This document shows positions 36,383 to 47,884 of a stretch of DNA of 64,000 nucleotides, in pieces. This stretch comes from Pseudoscleropodium purum (taxonomy: Eukaryota > Streptophyta > Bryopsida > Hypnales > Brachytheciaceae): positions 21,144,501 through 21,208,500 of the forward strand of contig OZ017796.1 of assembly GCA_963969395.1 (NCBI GenBank). Reading direction: 5' to 3'. The stretch's first letter is position 1. Each line of letters opens with the position of its first letter. Position numbers and translations under genes: made by a program. Under the pieces are notes generated by a model. That model was not told where the DNA came from, made no database searches, and saw only the letters and a list, made by a program, of their open reading frames with translations.

Positions 36383-38495
36383 GCTTATGGCCCATTTCCA
36401 ACCACATAAAGTATTTAGCATACTTGCCAGTTGGGTTTGGTGAGGGAAAAATTTTCCCAATGTAGGGAAATAGATTTCAGAAGGATTTGAAATTTTTTTT
36501 TATGTTTTTTTTCTAAATAAACGAAATTATTTTGAATTTTTTTAATGAAGATTTTGTAAAATCTATTCTTGTTTTAAAGGTCATTCTATTTTTAAACATA
36601 GGTTGGTTACAAAATTGATGTGAGTGATAATCATGGCTTCTAATGTACACATTGTGATCATACTATGCCTTCAATGTACACTTCTTGAACATTTTTTGTA
36701 GCTCTTGTAGGTGTAGCAGGTAAGCTATAATATAAACCATATCTAATTGAAACTACAACAACTTACATGCTGGAAATGGGAAAGTGATCAAAAAGGGGTC
36801 ACTTACTTTATCTACATGTTGTACTCGTCTCATTGTCATATACAATATATGACATTCACATATATTTTGTATTGGACTTCAAGACCACATTAATATTATG
36901 ATCCCAAAGCAAAATAGGAGCCTATCCAAAATGGACACCTAACTATCCTTGGATAACTACCAACTTGGGACTTTGATTCCTACTAATACCAACTTGGAAT
37001 CCACATGTCCATTCTAATTGGACTACCAACAACCTAATTAACCCCATTTGGCACTAAACTGGCCAAATAACCTACCAACAAGGAAAAAAAAAAAAACTGC
37101 AATGTGACTAGGAATTTTACAACAACTAACAATGTTTTAAAAAAGAAAAGTCATGTAAATGGCACTAAAAATGTGCCATTTACATGATTTTTTTAGGGGC
37201 TTAATTTTTTGTAGCTTCTATAAATTTGTCTTTTGAACTTACTTTCATGGGCCCTACTTTATTTATGCAATATTCAAAACAAGATACTTTGTATCAATAT
37301 TAAGTAATTTTTTTTTATGCACTTCCAATGGTGTGCTCTCAAATTTTAATTTCATAGCAAGCAATAGTTAGTAATGTCCTTGTTGGATCAATTTTTATAC
37401 ATTTAGAATGCTCTTAGTTTTTTTTTGTTTATGTTCCCAAAACAATTACAACACCATTAGGGGGGTGCCCACACTAATTGCACTATGATATTTAACGCTT
37501 ATAAACCTAGAAGTATACATTGAAATTTTTTTTTGCCATTGTCACATGTAAATTTGCAATACATTTGGAATACATTTGGAATAATATATTAAATGCTATT
37601 TTATATGACTTTGGTATGATTTGAAATTTAAGTGATTTTTTAAAACTTATAATTTCAAAAAATCATAATTTAACAAAAAGATTATATATATATAATTTTT
37701 CTATTAATAGATGAATTTTAAAACACTTTCTAAAGTTAATAACTTCTAAAAGTTATTGGAATTTGAGTTTATAAAAATGAAGTTTATTAAAAAATCACAT
37801 CATTATAATAATTATGAATGTTGTAGAGGGTTGTTAAGCTTTCATTTTTTGGCAATTCTCATTTCAAATATAAAAAATATATATGTATTTATATGTCTTA
37901 ATTTTTTTTGGAAAAGAAAATTTTACAAATAAAAAATAAAAAAATTCAAATCTAATGTAATACTAACGTGGCACTAGTAGTGCTACATCATATTTCAAAT
38001 TTTAAAAATAAAAAATATTTTTTATCCTCTATAATTGCACTAGAGGTGTAAAAGTTGCAAACTTTCAAAGGCCTAAATTTTTTCCTAAAGTAGGCAACCC
38101 ATTTCTGACCACCCCATTTCCGCAGTATAGATTGCTCTATTTCCAATCAATTGTGGTTTACATCACAGCTTATGTATAGTAGGATTTGCAAAAATGTCCA
38201 AGAACTGTACATTGAAAGCATAGAATGATCACAATATGTACATTGAAAGTTAGAATTATCACTTACATCAATTTTGTAACCAGCTTATGGTTGGAATTAC
38301 AACAACTTGTGTAATAAGAATAGGTTAAATGGAATCTTTAGGAAAAAAATTCAAGGTAATTTCAATTTTAACCAAATAAATATAATTTTTTTAATCCTTT
38401 TTAAACCAATTTCCCTACATGGAAAAAATATTCCCTAAATACACCCATCCAACAACTATGTTAAGTTCCTTAAGTGGTTGGAAATGGGTCATCAT
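36383..38495. mobile_element. 2.1-kb element with about 400-bp terminal inverted repeats
   Basis: The left terminus (GGCCCATTTCCAACCACATAA ...) pairs with the reverse complement of the right terminus (GACCCATTTCCAACCACTTAA ...). The pairing continues inward through GTAGGGAAAT, ATCAATTTTGTAACC and TGTACATT/TGATCACAAT blocks, from about 36383-36720 against about 38190-38495, with interruptions. The interior encodes no protein. Long TIRs suggest a non-autonomous Mutator-like or foldback element. Its left end stops about 370 bp upstream of the H1 TATA box. No target duplication was fixed. Confidence 0.7.
37151..37187. repeat. Perfect 15-bp hairpin
   Basis: TCATGTAAATGGCAC and GTGCCATTTACATGA are exact reverse complements separated by 7 nt, in the centre of the long-TIR element. 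Confidence 0.9.
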
Positions 38496-39941
38496 CCTAT
38501 ATTTTATTTGTACCTATTTTTGAGACAAGTGTGAGAATCCTAGCCTAAGCATATGCATAATTTTTTTATTAGGTTGATGGGAGATGAGGCAAATTTGTGT
38601 TGTTGAGATGTTTTAGTGTTTGAGCAGTGGATGTTTGATGATGTATTCTCTTATTTAGATTAATATAATCAATTCCATTGCCTAATTCATTTAATATATT
38701 TAATTGTTGTGATGAGTGGTTGCCTAATTGTATGAAAGTGCTATGGTTGAGATTGTGTAACAATTTAGACAAGGGTTGTAGTGACTAATTTGAATCAATG
38801 AATTCTTAGATGTATGTAAATGTCCGATTGATTGTAGTGGTTATAGACATTTAAAGAGATTTACCTAGTCTGGAGAGTTGTGAGTTTCAAGGATTCTCAA
38901 TTCGTCGGAACTTAAGGTAGCTATTGTTTAATGTGGTACAACAATTGCCATGTCATTTTTTAAATAATTTTTTAAAACTTTTTTTTTTTCATTTTAAGAA
39001 TTTTCATTTTCATTTAATTATTTATCAAAAAAACCCTTCTAATAGCCTAGCGTTCTTTAATTACAAGGAGAACATGCTTGAAACGGCCCTCCCAACCCCT
39101 CCAAACTCGTCTAATGAATATTGTGTGTTAAGTTGATGTATTCAAATTAGAATTCTTATCTTGTATGTGTGGTAGTATTAATTCCAATCAATGATTGTTG
39201 TTTCTAACGTATTTGAATGTGTTTGTGAATGTGGATTTTGTGGGTTCTAGAAGAAGTGAAATGTGAGACCTTTGTGTATGAACCTAACTTAGAATATTTA
39301 AAGTCTAAATGTTGTTTGTATTCTCTTAATTGGAGTATTCTCTTGATTGGATGTTAACATTGTTTGGAAGGAAAAGTTATATTAGCTTGAGGATTAGTCA
39401 TCGTCTTTGTGGGTGAAAGTAAAACTTTGGAGATTTAATGAATATATAATGATGTGTGTAGTTGTGAATTACTAAATAGAGAGTAAATAATTGTAAATGC
39501 TAGTCTTGATTGAAATTCATTCTGATTATTGGATTTATATTTGATAATTCTGCAAGTTCATTATAAGTTTAATTTGTGAGTATCATAAGTGATTGCAATA
39601 CCAAAGAGGACGTTCAGTACAAATGATTGTAAATCCTAATTGGAGAGATCTATCTTGTTGTGAATGGTATATATCCTATTCAGAAGCCTATATTTTAGTT
39701 GTAATCAAAATCAATTATCCAAATTGAATTAAGAGCAATCTTAAGGCAAGAATTGAAGGTAAATAGACAAGGTCAATTCTAAGTTAGAAGAAAAAATTCA
39801 ATTTTATTGTCAAGGAGAATATATAAAAGTGTATTGTGCTTCCAAAACTATTAAATCCAATTTGATAATATAAATGCAAATGTTCTTGTGGAAAGAATCA
39901 AAGACAAGTTGCAATTATAATCAATCTAAGATAAAAGAACA
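38496..39941. other. Spacer, nothing recognised
   Basis: Low-complexity TTG/TGT-rich DNA without a supported gene. Confidence 0.5.
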
Positions 39942-40680
39942 ATGAGAAGAATCCTAGTTAAGAAGAGATTTTTAACCCTTGTGGCCTTTAATCGTGGAAC
40001 ATTTGGACTCATTTGCGAAGTTCCCGGAGGCATGAAAAGTGGTTGCAATTGCAGGGAAGCTGTGGAGATCTGGTGAAAGTTTGATTTGGAAGTAACCGCA
40101 GGTTCTCTAGGTATTAGGAAGAACGAGTATGTGAAGCAAGTCTCGATGTTCTTTTCTATAATTTGTGCAGAAATCAAGGCATTTGACCAGTTTTCAAGAT
40201 AGTTTGATTCTCCCGGACAAGTGCAACAAGCTTCGTTGAAGTCAATGTCATAGCCGCAAAAAAATGTAGAAAAATAAGACGGAAAGCACTATTTCTACAA
40301 TAGCATTTCCACAACGAGCTCTCGAAACTGAATTAGAAAAAAATACAATGACATGAAAGCTCAGGAGCTTGCAATGCCCAAGTCTATTGTAGACAAGGTA
40401 AGAAGAAGCATTTTACCTTGAATGCCTCACCTTCAATACTTGACCGGGGCTACATTGTACTAGCAAGTGACAGACATGCCCATCTATGGAATATGAATAA
40501 ACAAATTGAAGAACCTCCTAAACAAAGCAACTTTTTGCACTATAAAATGAAATATTCATTGAGTGCTTTCAAAAATGCGTGCCATTTGTCAAATTATTTA
40601 TCTGTCCACATTTCCGGAATAGACTTGGACTATTACTATAATTCAAAGGGAAAACCAAGATGGATGCCCAAACAATGAGT
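39942..40680 (+). pseudogene. Possible decayed coding fragment
   Basis: From ATG 39942 a frame with coding-like residues (NRGTFGLICEVPGG, KFDLEVTAGSLGIRKNEYV) runs about 100 codons with a TGA at 40074 and a TAG at 40200, ending at TAG 40251. A second open stretch (40418-40678) includes DRGYIVLASDRHAHLWN. I recognise neither. GC rises locally. A TTAA followed by CCCTTGTGGCC at 39970 and another TTAA at 40954 might bound an element of 980 bp, but the two ends match poorly. Confidence 0.25.
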
Positions 40681-40689
40681 CTTTTAGAA

Positions 40690-43600
40690 GTTTTTGGGAC
40701 TCACATTTTCCATTTGCACAAAAATGTCACTTTGGGCACTTCAAAATTTCTTCGAAATCATGACATATTGCACTTTTGATTTTCATAGCTCATGTTTGCT
40801 CCCACTTATTTGCATGTTCACTTCAGTACTATGCAGAGAACCCCTCCCAGACATTCCAAAAAAATCATTGGATGAAAACTATTAGTTCTTTGTCGTCTGC
40901 AACAGATCCATTCTATTTGTCATCCACTTTTTAGACGTCGGAGCGCTCCTAGGTTAAGAGTGGAGTGTCAAATTGTACTATCAGTCAAACCTATGAGGAA
41001 ATTAGCATTCACCTACTTGAAAGAGTTGTCCTTGTATGTAGTTGTATTGATTAAAGTGAATTATCTATTGACAATCCTATTTGAAATTGTCTCCTTGAGC
41101 AAACTTTGCACTGAGCTTTAGATTTCCTAATTGAATGTCTAAAGTCTTTCTACAATAGTATGTAGACAATTCCTATCAATAAAATAGAGTATCATTGTTT
41201 TTTGATAAAAGAAAAAATATATTTGATCCATATAGACTATAATTCACTATTTTGTATTCTTATGAAAAATTGTAGTATAGTAGGGCAATTTATGTAATAA
41301 AAGGTGGCTATGGCTAAAACTGAAAGTGTCCATTTTAACAAGCCTAGATGAAATGGCTCTAGTTGTGGGTCTAAATTTTTTGGAAGCCTAAATCTTAAAA
41401 TATGTGAATAAAATTTTATATATTTTTTTGCATTCTATTTTTAAAAATCAAAACTTTATTATACATAACTAAAAATGATCCTACATTTTTAGAGCAAGTT
41501 GTATCTTTCATGAATGACCAAGATTTTAGGGCTTAGGTTTCAACAAAATGTTTTTATTTCACCAATTTTTTATAGTTGGGAGCATTTTATGATCCTATGA
41601 CCGTTTAGTGTCTAAAGCTAATATATACGAAGTCCTCAATTTTTTTTTAAATTAGATGAACCTCTAATTGTACATAATGTAACCAAAAAAATTGATTTCT
41701 AATTTTCTTGGAACATTTAAGAAATTCAAATTTATTTTTGGGGAATGACTTAGAAATCCCGTTGGGATTCTACTAAACTATCTTAGCCATGAATTGTCAC
41801 ATGATGGACAAGATTAGGCATTTGTAGAGGTATTTACAAGTATTCTATATTTTTACTACTTTTGGATTTGTAACCTATATACTAATATACATGTGGGATT
41901 TTGAGTTATTTGAGATATTTTGTTCTAACATGGACTAAATACTATATTGGTATGTTACATATCTATCTTGCCTTAATACTTTCTTTTGGAAATTGTCATA
42001 TAATAAAATTTAACTAAAAATATAAAAATGTAAAAAAAATACACTAGTTATAAGTTCCAATTGACAAATTTTGGGCTCACAAGAGGCATGTCAAAACTTG
42101 CAATGACTATCATGCATGTCAAAGTTGCAATTTTACCTTATGCAAATTACAGGTAGGAAAATTTTTCTTTTTTTTAGCACCCACAATTTCTGAGCAAGTT
42201 CTTTTTGTATTGCTCTCTCTTTAGAATGTTTAGACTACAACATACCCATAGTTATACTTTGTGTCAAAATTATATCTAAGCTATTTAGAGTTTCAGTTCT
42301 TTTTTGTTTTTTTAATTGATTTCCAACAAGTTGTAAGTTAGTTTAGTTAATTAAGCTTCTAAACAAATTTAGAGATTTCTAAAGCATGGAGAAAAAAAGG
42401 TTATCTTTGGTTGTTTCTCTTAAGTAGTTTACCAACTTTGGTTGATATATCTACTTTTCAAGCTTCTCCACCTCTCTCTTTTATTTCTATAAATTCACAT
42501 CAATCTTCATATCCATAGGCACAATTACAAGAGTGACATTTGAGCAATGCCATCAATAAATTCTTATTATTGCAACACAAAGAGCATGTGGAGGCTTACA
42601 ACATTGTTACAATGTGCTAACATCAATAGGCAAAGATTTGCAAACTTCTTATCACACAATTCCTTCAAGAATCTAAAAAGAAGGTGAACTCATTATCTAA
42701 CAAGTGGAAGAAGTTACGGATTATATAATTCAAAGATCAAGAAGTTGCAAAATCAAATGTGTAGAAATGTATAAGACAGTGTTACCAAATTCATTTGATA
42801 AGACCAAATTGACAAAATCCTTAGCCTTACAATTAAAGACAATGGTGTAACAAGAAGGATGGACCAAAGTGTATTTGTGCCAAAACCAAGGATTTCAAGG
42901 GCACCAATGGATGTAATGAAAGAGCACAAAGGAAATGGTGAGCCAACATGGAAGCAACAACCATAGCATACTAATCTTGTGTTTTTGTAAGTTTTTACTA
43001 CCTATTCAAAAAAATACAAGGCTCTTAGTTGTGATAAATGTTTATGTTTGGGAAAGAAATGCCAATGATTGAAGAATCCTCAATTTCCTAATCCACCCAC
43101 AAATGCCAAAAGAAACTAGTTTCCAACAAAAAAAACACAATTGTTGCTTTAGCAAATTTCCTTTACCTAGAATCCAAACCTTCAAAGTCAATTCTCAAAA
43201 CCTTTAAGATACAATAGCACTCAAAAATCTCTCAAATTTGCCTACTATACCTTTTTAAGCTCTAAAGTATAATCATCACAAAAACACAAAAAGTAAAAGC
43301 AACTCACAACACAACTACAACACTCAACGAAAAGTGTAATTCTTCAAAAGAAAATAGTTCCAAGGAACTGGAAAAGCAAGAGAACTCTAATTGAAAGTAG
43401 GAAACTAAACTTTTAAGTACCCACAAGAAAATCACAAGGTTGTAAACAAATATGGGACAAATGTCTCACAAAATCCTAGCCACCTAACAACGCTACCCCC
43501 CAATTAGGCTAACCATCCAATGAAATCTCATCAATCACCCAAGGTTGCTAAAGTGTGAGCAAGGAGAAATGAGCAATCACATTTGAGTAGTGAACATTTG

Positions 43601-45542
43601 TTTATTCTATTTTTTAAATTTCATAATTACCATTAATTCAACACTTAGAAATGAAGTTTAAAAAATAATTAAATGAATGGAATGTAGATAATTTATTTCA
43701 TCCAATGCTTTGGGTGAATGAAGATGGATGATGAATGAATGGTGATGAAAGTTGATGGATGAAAAAGAATTTTATTCGTAAACTTATCATATTAAATGAA
43801 GTCAGTGGCATCATAAAGTATTAAAATTAAAGACAAATATGTCACATTCATTTTATATAGATGCAAGTGATATTAATTGACACGCACTATAAAGTACACA
43901 TATTGTTTTCATGTCATATCCAAAAAGCCTTTGTAGTTCTAAAGAGGCTCTCAGAAAAACAATAATCTCAAGCATAAATGTTTTGATTTAGCTTGAAGAA
44001 TTTCTAAACTCACATACATTTTTATTTAAATTAGTAAAGCCCTTTCTTACACTCCTACAAATTGATTGGGTAGGATTTAGGATGATGAAATCATCTTATA
44101 TACAACAATGAGAAGGGGTCTTTAAAAGCCTCTTTGGTTTTGAGGAGGATTAGAGAAAGAAGATAATAAAGAGAAGGATGGCCTAAACACCTCCTCGGAA
44201 TCCAAGGAGGCTTGACGGAATTCCAAGGAGGCTTTTAAGGATTCCAAAAACTCTTGTTGGGATTTTTAGGAGCTTGAATTGAATTCCAAATTTTTTAACA
44301 ATTTAGAAATTAAAGTTCATTCTTGGTTTATGGGAGGCTCAAAGTAGGAAAGAAGTATGAATTCAATATGTGACTTTTGAAAGTCCTACAACGATTGGAA
44401 TTTTGAGTATAAACTAACATGAGAGGATTTGTGTGGAATAAGTAGCCAACCTAAAGATTATGTGATTTGACTACCATGCACCATTGTAGTAAATAAATTT
44501 ACAGTATTATTTAGATTTTGTATTTCATTGAAATATTGATTCAAAAAAATAATTTTGTTAATGTAATCTAAAATGCTTCATTTTATATATATACATACAT
44601 AATCTAGGTTATAGCCAAACTCTATAAATATGTAGTAGCCAATCTTCAATCCAAATGATTTTTTATTGGTTTTCATTGAAGCAAAACAAATTTGTTCTCA
44701 ATTATTTATAACAAGTTGATATTTTCCTTTGCAAATATCCACATTATATAATTTTTATTCTACAAATTAATTTTATTCATGTGATGCATTGCCACATTTT
44801 ATAGTGTAGCTAAAATTTAAAAAATATCCAAGTTCTATTAATATGTAGAGGTGAATTTTCAATCAAAATATTTTTTATTGATAAAAAAATAAAAATAAAA
44901 CAATTTTTTTTTCCATTTTTTCTGTTGATTGATATTTGTTTTAATAGAAATTTACTTTACAAAAATTTTAATTCTAAAAAATAATTTTGTTGATGACATG
45001 CCATATTACATTTCTAAATTTGTAAGCTTTTTTGGTTTTAAGGAGGCATTTGATGAGTTAAAAAAATCAAATTGATTTGAATTAGAAATTGTGCTTGGTT
45101 TAAATATGGCTTAAGGAAAAAAATAATACAAAATATGGTTCATTTGTCATTGGATTCAAAGATATTCATATTCATATAATTGTTTACAATCCAACATGTT
45201 CAACAAAGTGAAAATTAGGTTTCAAAAGAGCCTGTTTGAAATCTTGAAAGATAAGTCTAATTTATAAAGAGAAGCCTCTTTGCTATCAAATAAGCTCATG
45301 AAGAGCTCGTAGAAAGAAAAGTTGGTCCATAGAGAACATTGAATGCACATCAAAGACTATCTTGATCTAGAAGCAAACAATCCATTCAATAAAATACGCA
45401 TATGATATTTAATGAAAATACAAATTGAGGCTCAAATAAACAACTTTGATCCCTAATTTGAAGAGCTCATGCCTATTGAGCTTTGGTTTTGGTCACTGTC
45501 AAAACTATCTTCTATAGCCTCAAAATCTAACGGTATAGATGT
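40690..45542. other. Long AT-rich spacer
   Basis: No gene, RNA gene or clear terminal repeat recognised. The tracts at 41400-41800 share the general wording of the TTAA-flanked elements (GAGCAAGTTGTATC, GGGAGCATTTTATGATCC) but have no defined ends. A patch of AAGGAGGCTT repeats lies at about 44195-44240. Confidence 0.45.
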
Positions 45543-45760
45543 TTAACCCCTAAAGTTCTTTTCACTAAAAACACTTCAAAACTGCCATTTGTAGTGCAAA
45601 TACCAAGTCTTAGAAGAAAAATATTTTTGAGCATATGTAACCGTAGGATCTTGTAGTAAATTAGTTGGAAAAAATGTGGAAATTTTTTTTGACAAATCCA
45701 CCATTTGGATTGTAAGATATTAGATATTGAGTGTTTCATTTAAGGGGGCTATTCAATTAT
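45543..45760. mobile_element. Single end of a TTAA-type element
   Basis: TTAA (45543-45546) is followed by CCCCTAAAGTTC. The next 200 bp align with the reverse complement of about 62560-62773, the right end of TTAA element 3: shared blocks are AACTGCCATTT, TAGGATCTT and GTGGAAA. The opposite end was not found, so this is a truncated copy. Confidence 0.6.
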
Positions 45761-47737
45761 GTCTATTAATGAACAATTGGTAGGCTAACAAACCTAACTT
45801 AGCATGTATTTTAATATTTGTTGCAATTGTTTTAGGAATATTATAACATAACACTATTATAATATTCTTATAAATGATATAGTACTAAATCATTTCAAAA
45901 TCAACAACATTTGAACACAATCTGTCAATCTTGTCTTTCATACTCCTTTAATGATATATATATATAAATATATATACATATATAAAATATATTAGATAAA
46001 TCAACATGAACAAATCAATGATTATATATTTCATAGATCTATTCTTCATCAATCAAATAAGAGTGCATGTGCAAATATAGACAAAGATGGTTTCTCCATT
46101 TGTTCCCAAAAATTAAATAAACAAATAGAGAAAGATATGAAGTGAATGTTACTTGGAGAATTGGAACGAAAGAAATTGAAGTACTCAATTGCATTTTATT
46201 AAATTGGAAAATTGCATGTGGATGGCATGAATTAATCTTCATAGATGCTAAACTCATACGAGTTGCATTTCAACATTTATGATTTATGCAATTGATTGAA
46301 TTGAAAGCTCTTGTAATTACATTTTCAAATTTTCGATTCAATCATTCAAATTTGCAAGAGTGATTTATGATACATTTATAACTTTAAATGTGAAAGCATT
46401 CAATGCCTTTATGCGTTTGTTCATCAATATATTAATTTTAAATAAATAATATATATATTTTTATAACATATGCATAAACCATTGCATTAAAAAAACCAAA
46501 AAACTAAGAGCCAAGCCAAATAGGTTGGTCAAATGAAGAGAAGAAGCAAACAAGAGCCCTACGAGAAAGAAAAAAAAAAAAAAAAAAATATCAAAAGGAT
46601 TCAAAGGAAGGAGCAAGATGCATTCTTACAAGACCGTAGAATACATAATGAGATAATGATTTCAAAATTCAAACACAAATATATTTTCTATTTCAATGAG
46701 AGCCAAAAATGAACTCCCCTGCTCTCAAAGATTGTACAATGTACACGTTATACAAAACGAACATATAACAGAAAGAGTAGAAGACATCGTTTATCATGAT
46801 TGAAAACTGAAATGATTTTTTCTTTCTATGTAGAATATTTTATGAAATGTAACAATGTATTTAATTATCATAGTAATTGGTAGAAATCTTTGTACAATAC
46901 ATAGAAACATTTCATTCATGTGGAATTTTTTCATTTATTTAGGATTAAAATTGAAGTATTATACTCTACAAAGTACAAACCGAAAACAATATCATATACC
47001 TAAGTTCAAAAGTTTGCAATTGTTTCGTGAATTCATTTTGAAAACTCAAACAAAGAAATATTTTATAATCAATATCTTGTTCATTTGAATCATTTCAAAA
47101 TTCGAATTCCGAATTCAATTCCTATTTATAATAGAAATTATGTTTGTCAATTTTTTAGATCTTTAAACAATGAACCCTCTTTTTTTTTTAAATTAATATT
47201 TAAAAACATCTGAAATAAGAATATTGGAATTATCCTTCAAAATAAATATAGCACATGTATAAGTGTATAATGTATTCTACTCAATCAACTCAAGTAACGA
47301 ATTTTTCTATGTTTTTAAGGAAAAATATAGCCATATATGATTTGAAAGTTAAAACATTGATTCTTTTTCTTTGTTTTCAAATCTAATCAAAATTTCATTA
47401 AGAAATATGAAAGACTCGATGTTCATTTGAAGATCGTGATGTACTTTTAATGAGAAATCACAACCTTTCATTAAATATCATGAGGTTGAAATCCACTAAA
47501 AAGTTATTCTAATTATGTATTGGGGCCTTTTTTTAAATTTTCATTTGCTTATAATGAGAAAGGAATTGATTATTTTTGCAAAACATTTGATTTCCTAATG
47601 AACTTTAAAAAAATCCCCACCATCTTCAGATCTTCTCAAAACTTATTTAGATGGATAATATAAGTAAATAATCCAAACAGATTCAACTTAACTACATTCC
47701 CCTCATTCGTAAAACAATTTAGGGGAGAAAAGAAAAG
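45761..47737. other. AT-rich spacer with simple repeats
   Basis: An AT dinucleotide tract lies at 45953-45994 and a 19-A run at 46570-46588. No gene supported. Confidence 0.5.
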
Positions 47738-47772
47738 GTTTAGGGTAATTAGGGTATAGGGTTTAGGGTTTA
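47738..47772 (+). repeat. Degenerate interstitial telomeric repeat
   Basis: Five GGG-containing units in a row, of which TTTAGGG and variants (TATAGGG, AATTAGGG) are plant-type telomere units. Only about 35 bp long. Confidence 0.6.
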
Positions 47773-47884
47773 CATTTTTTTTTTAAATAAAATGATAAAT
47801 CAATTACATTGATCCTCATTTAGCAGTGATTATTAGGCTGTTTTTTTTAAAATGTTACCGCTCTTTTTGAGTAATATCGACCTC

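Noticed and set aside
39970..40957. Possible fourth TTAA element of 980 bp
   Set aside because: The length and TTAA borders fit, but the ends (CCCTTGTGGCC and CCTAGGAGCGC) do not pair convincingly.
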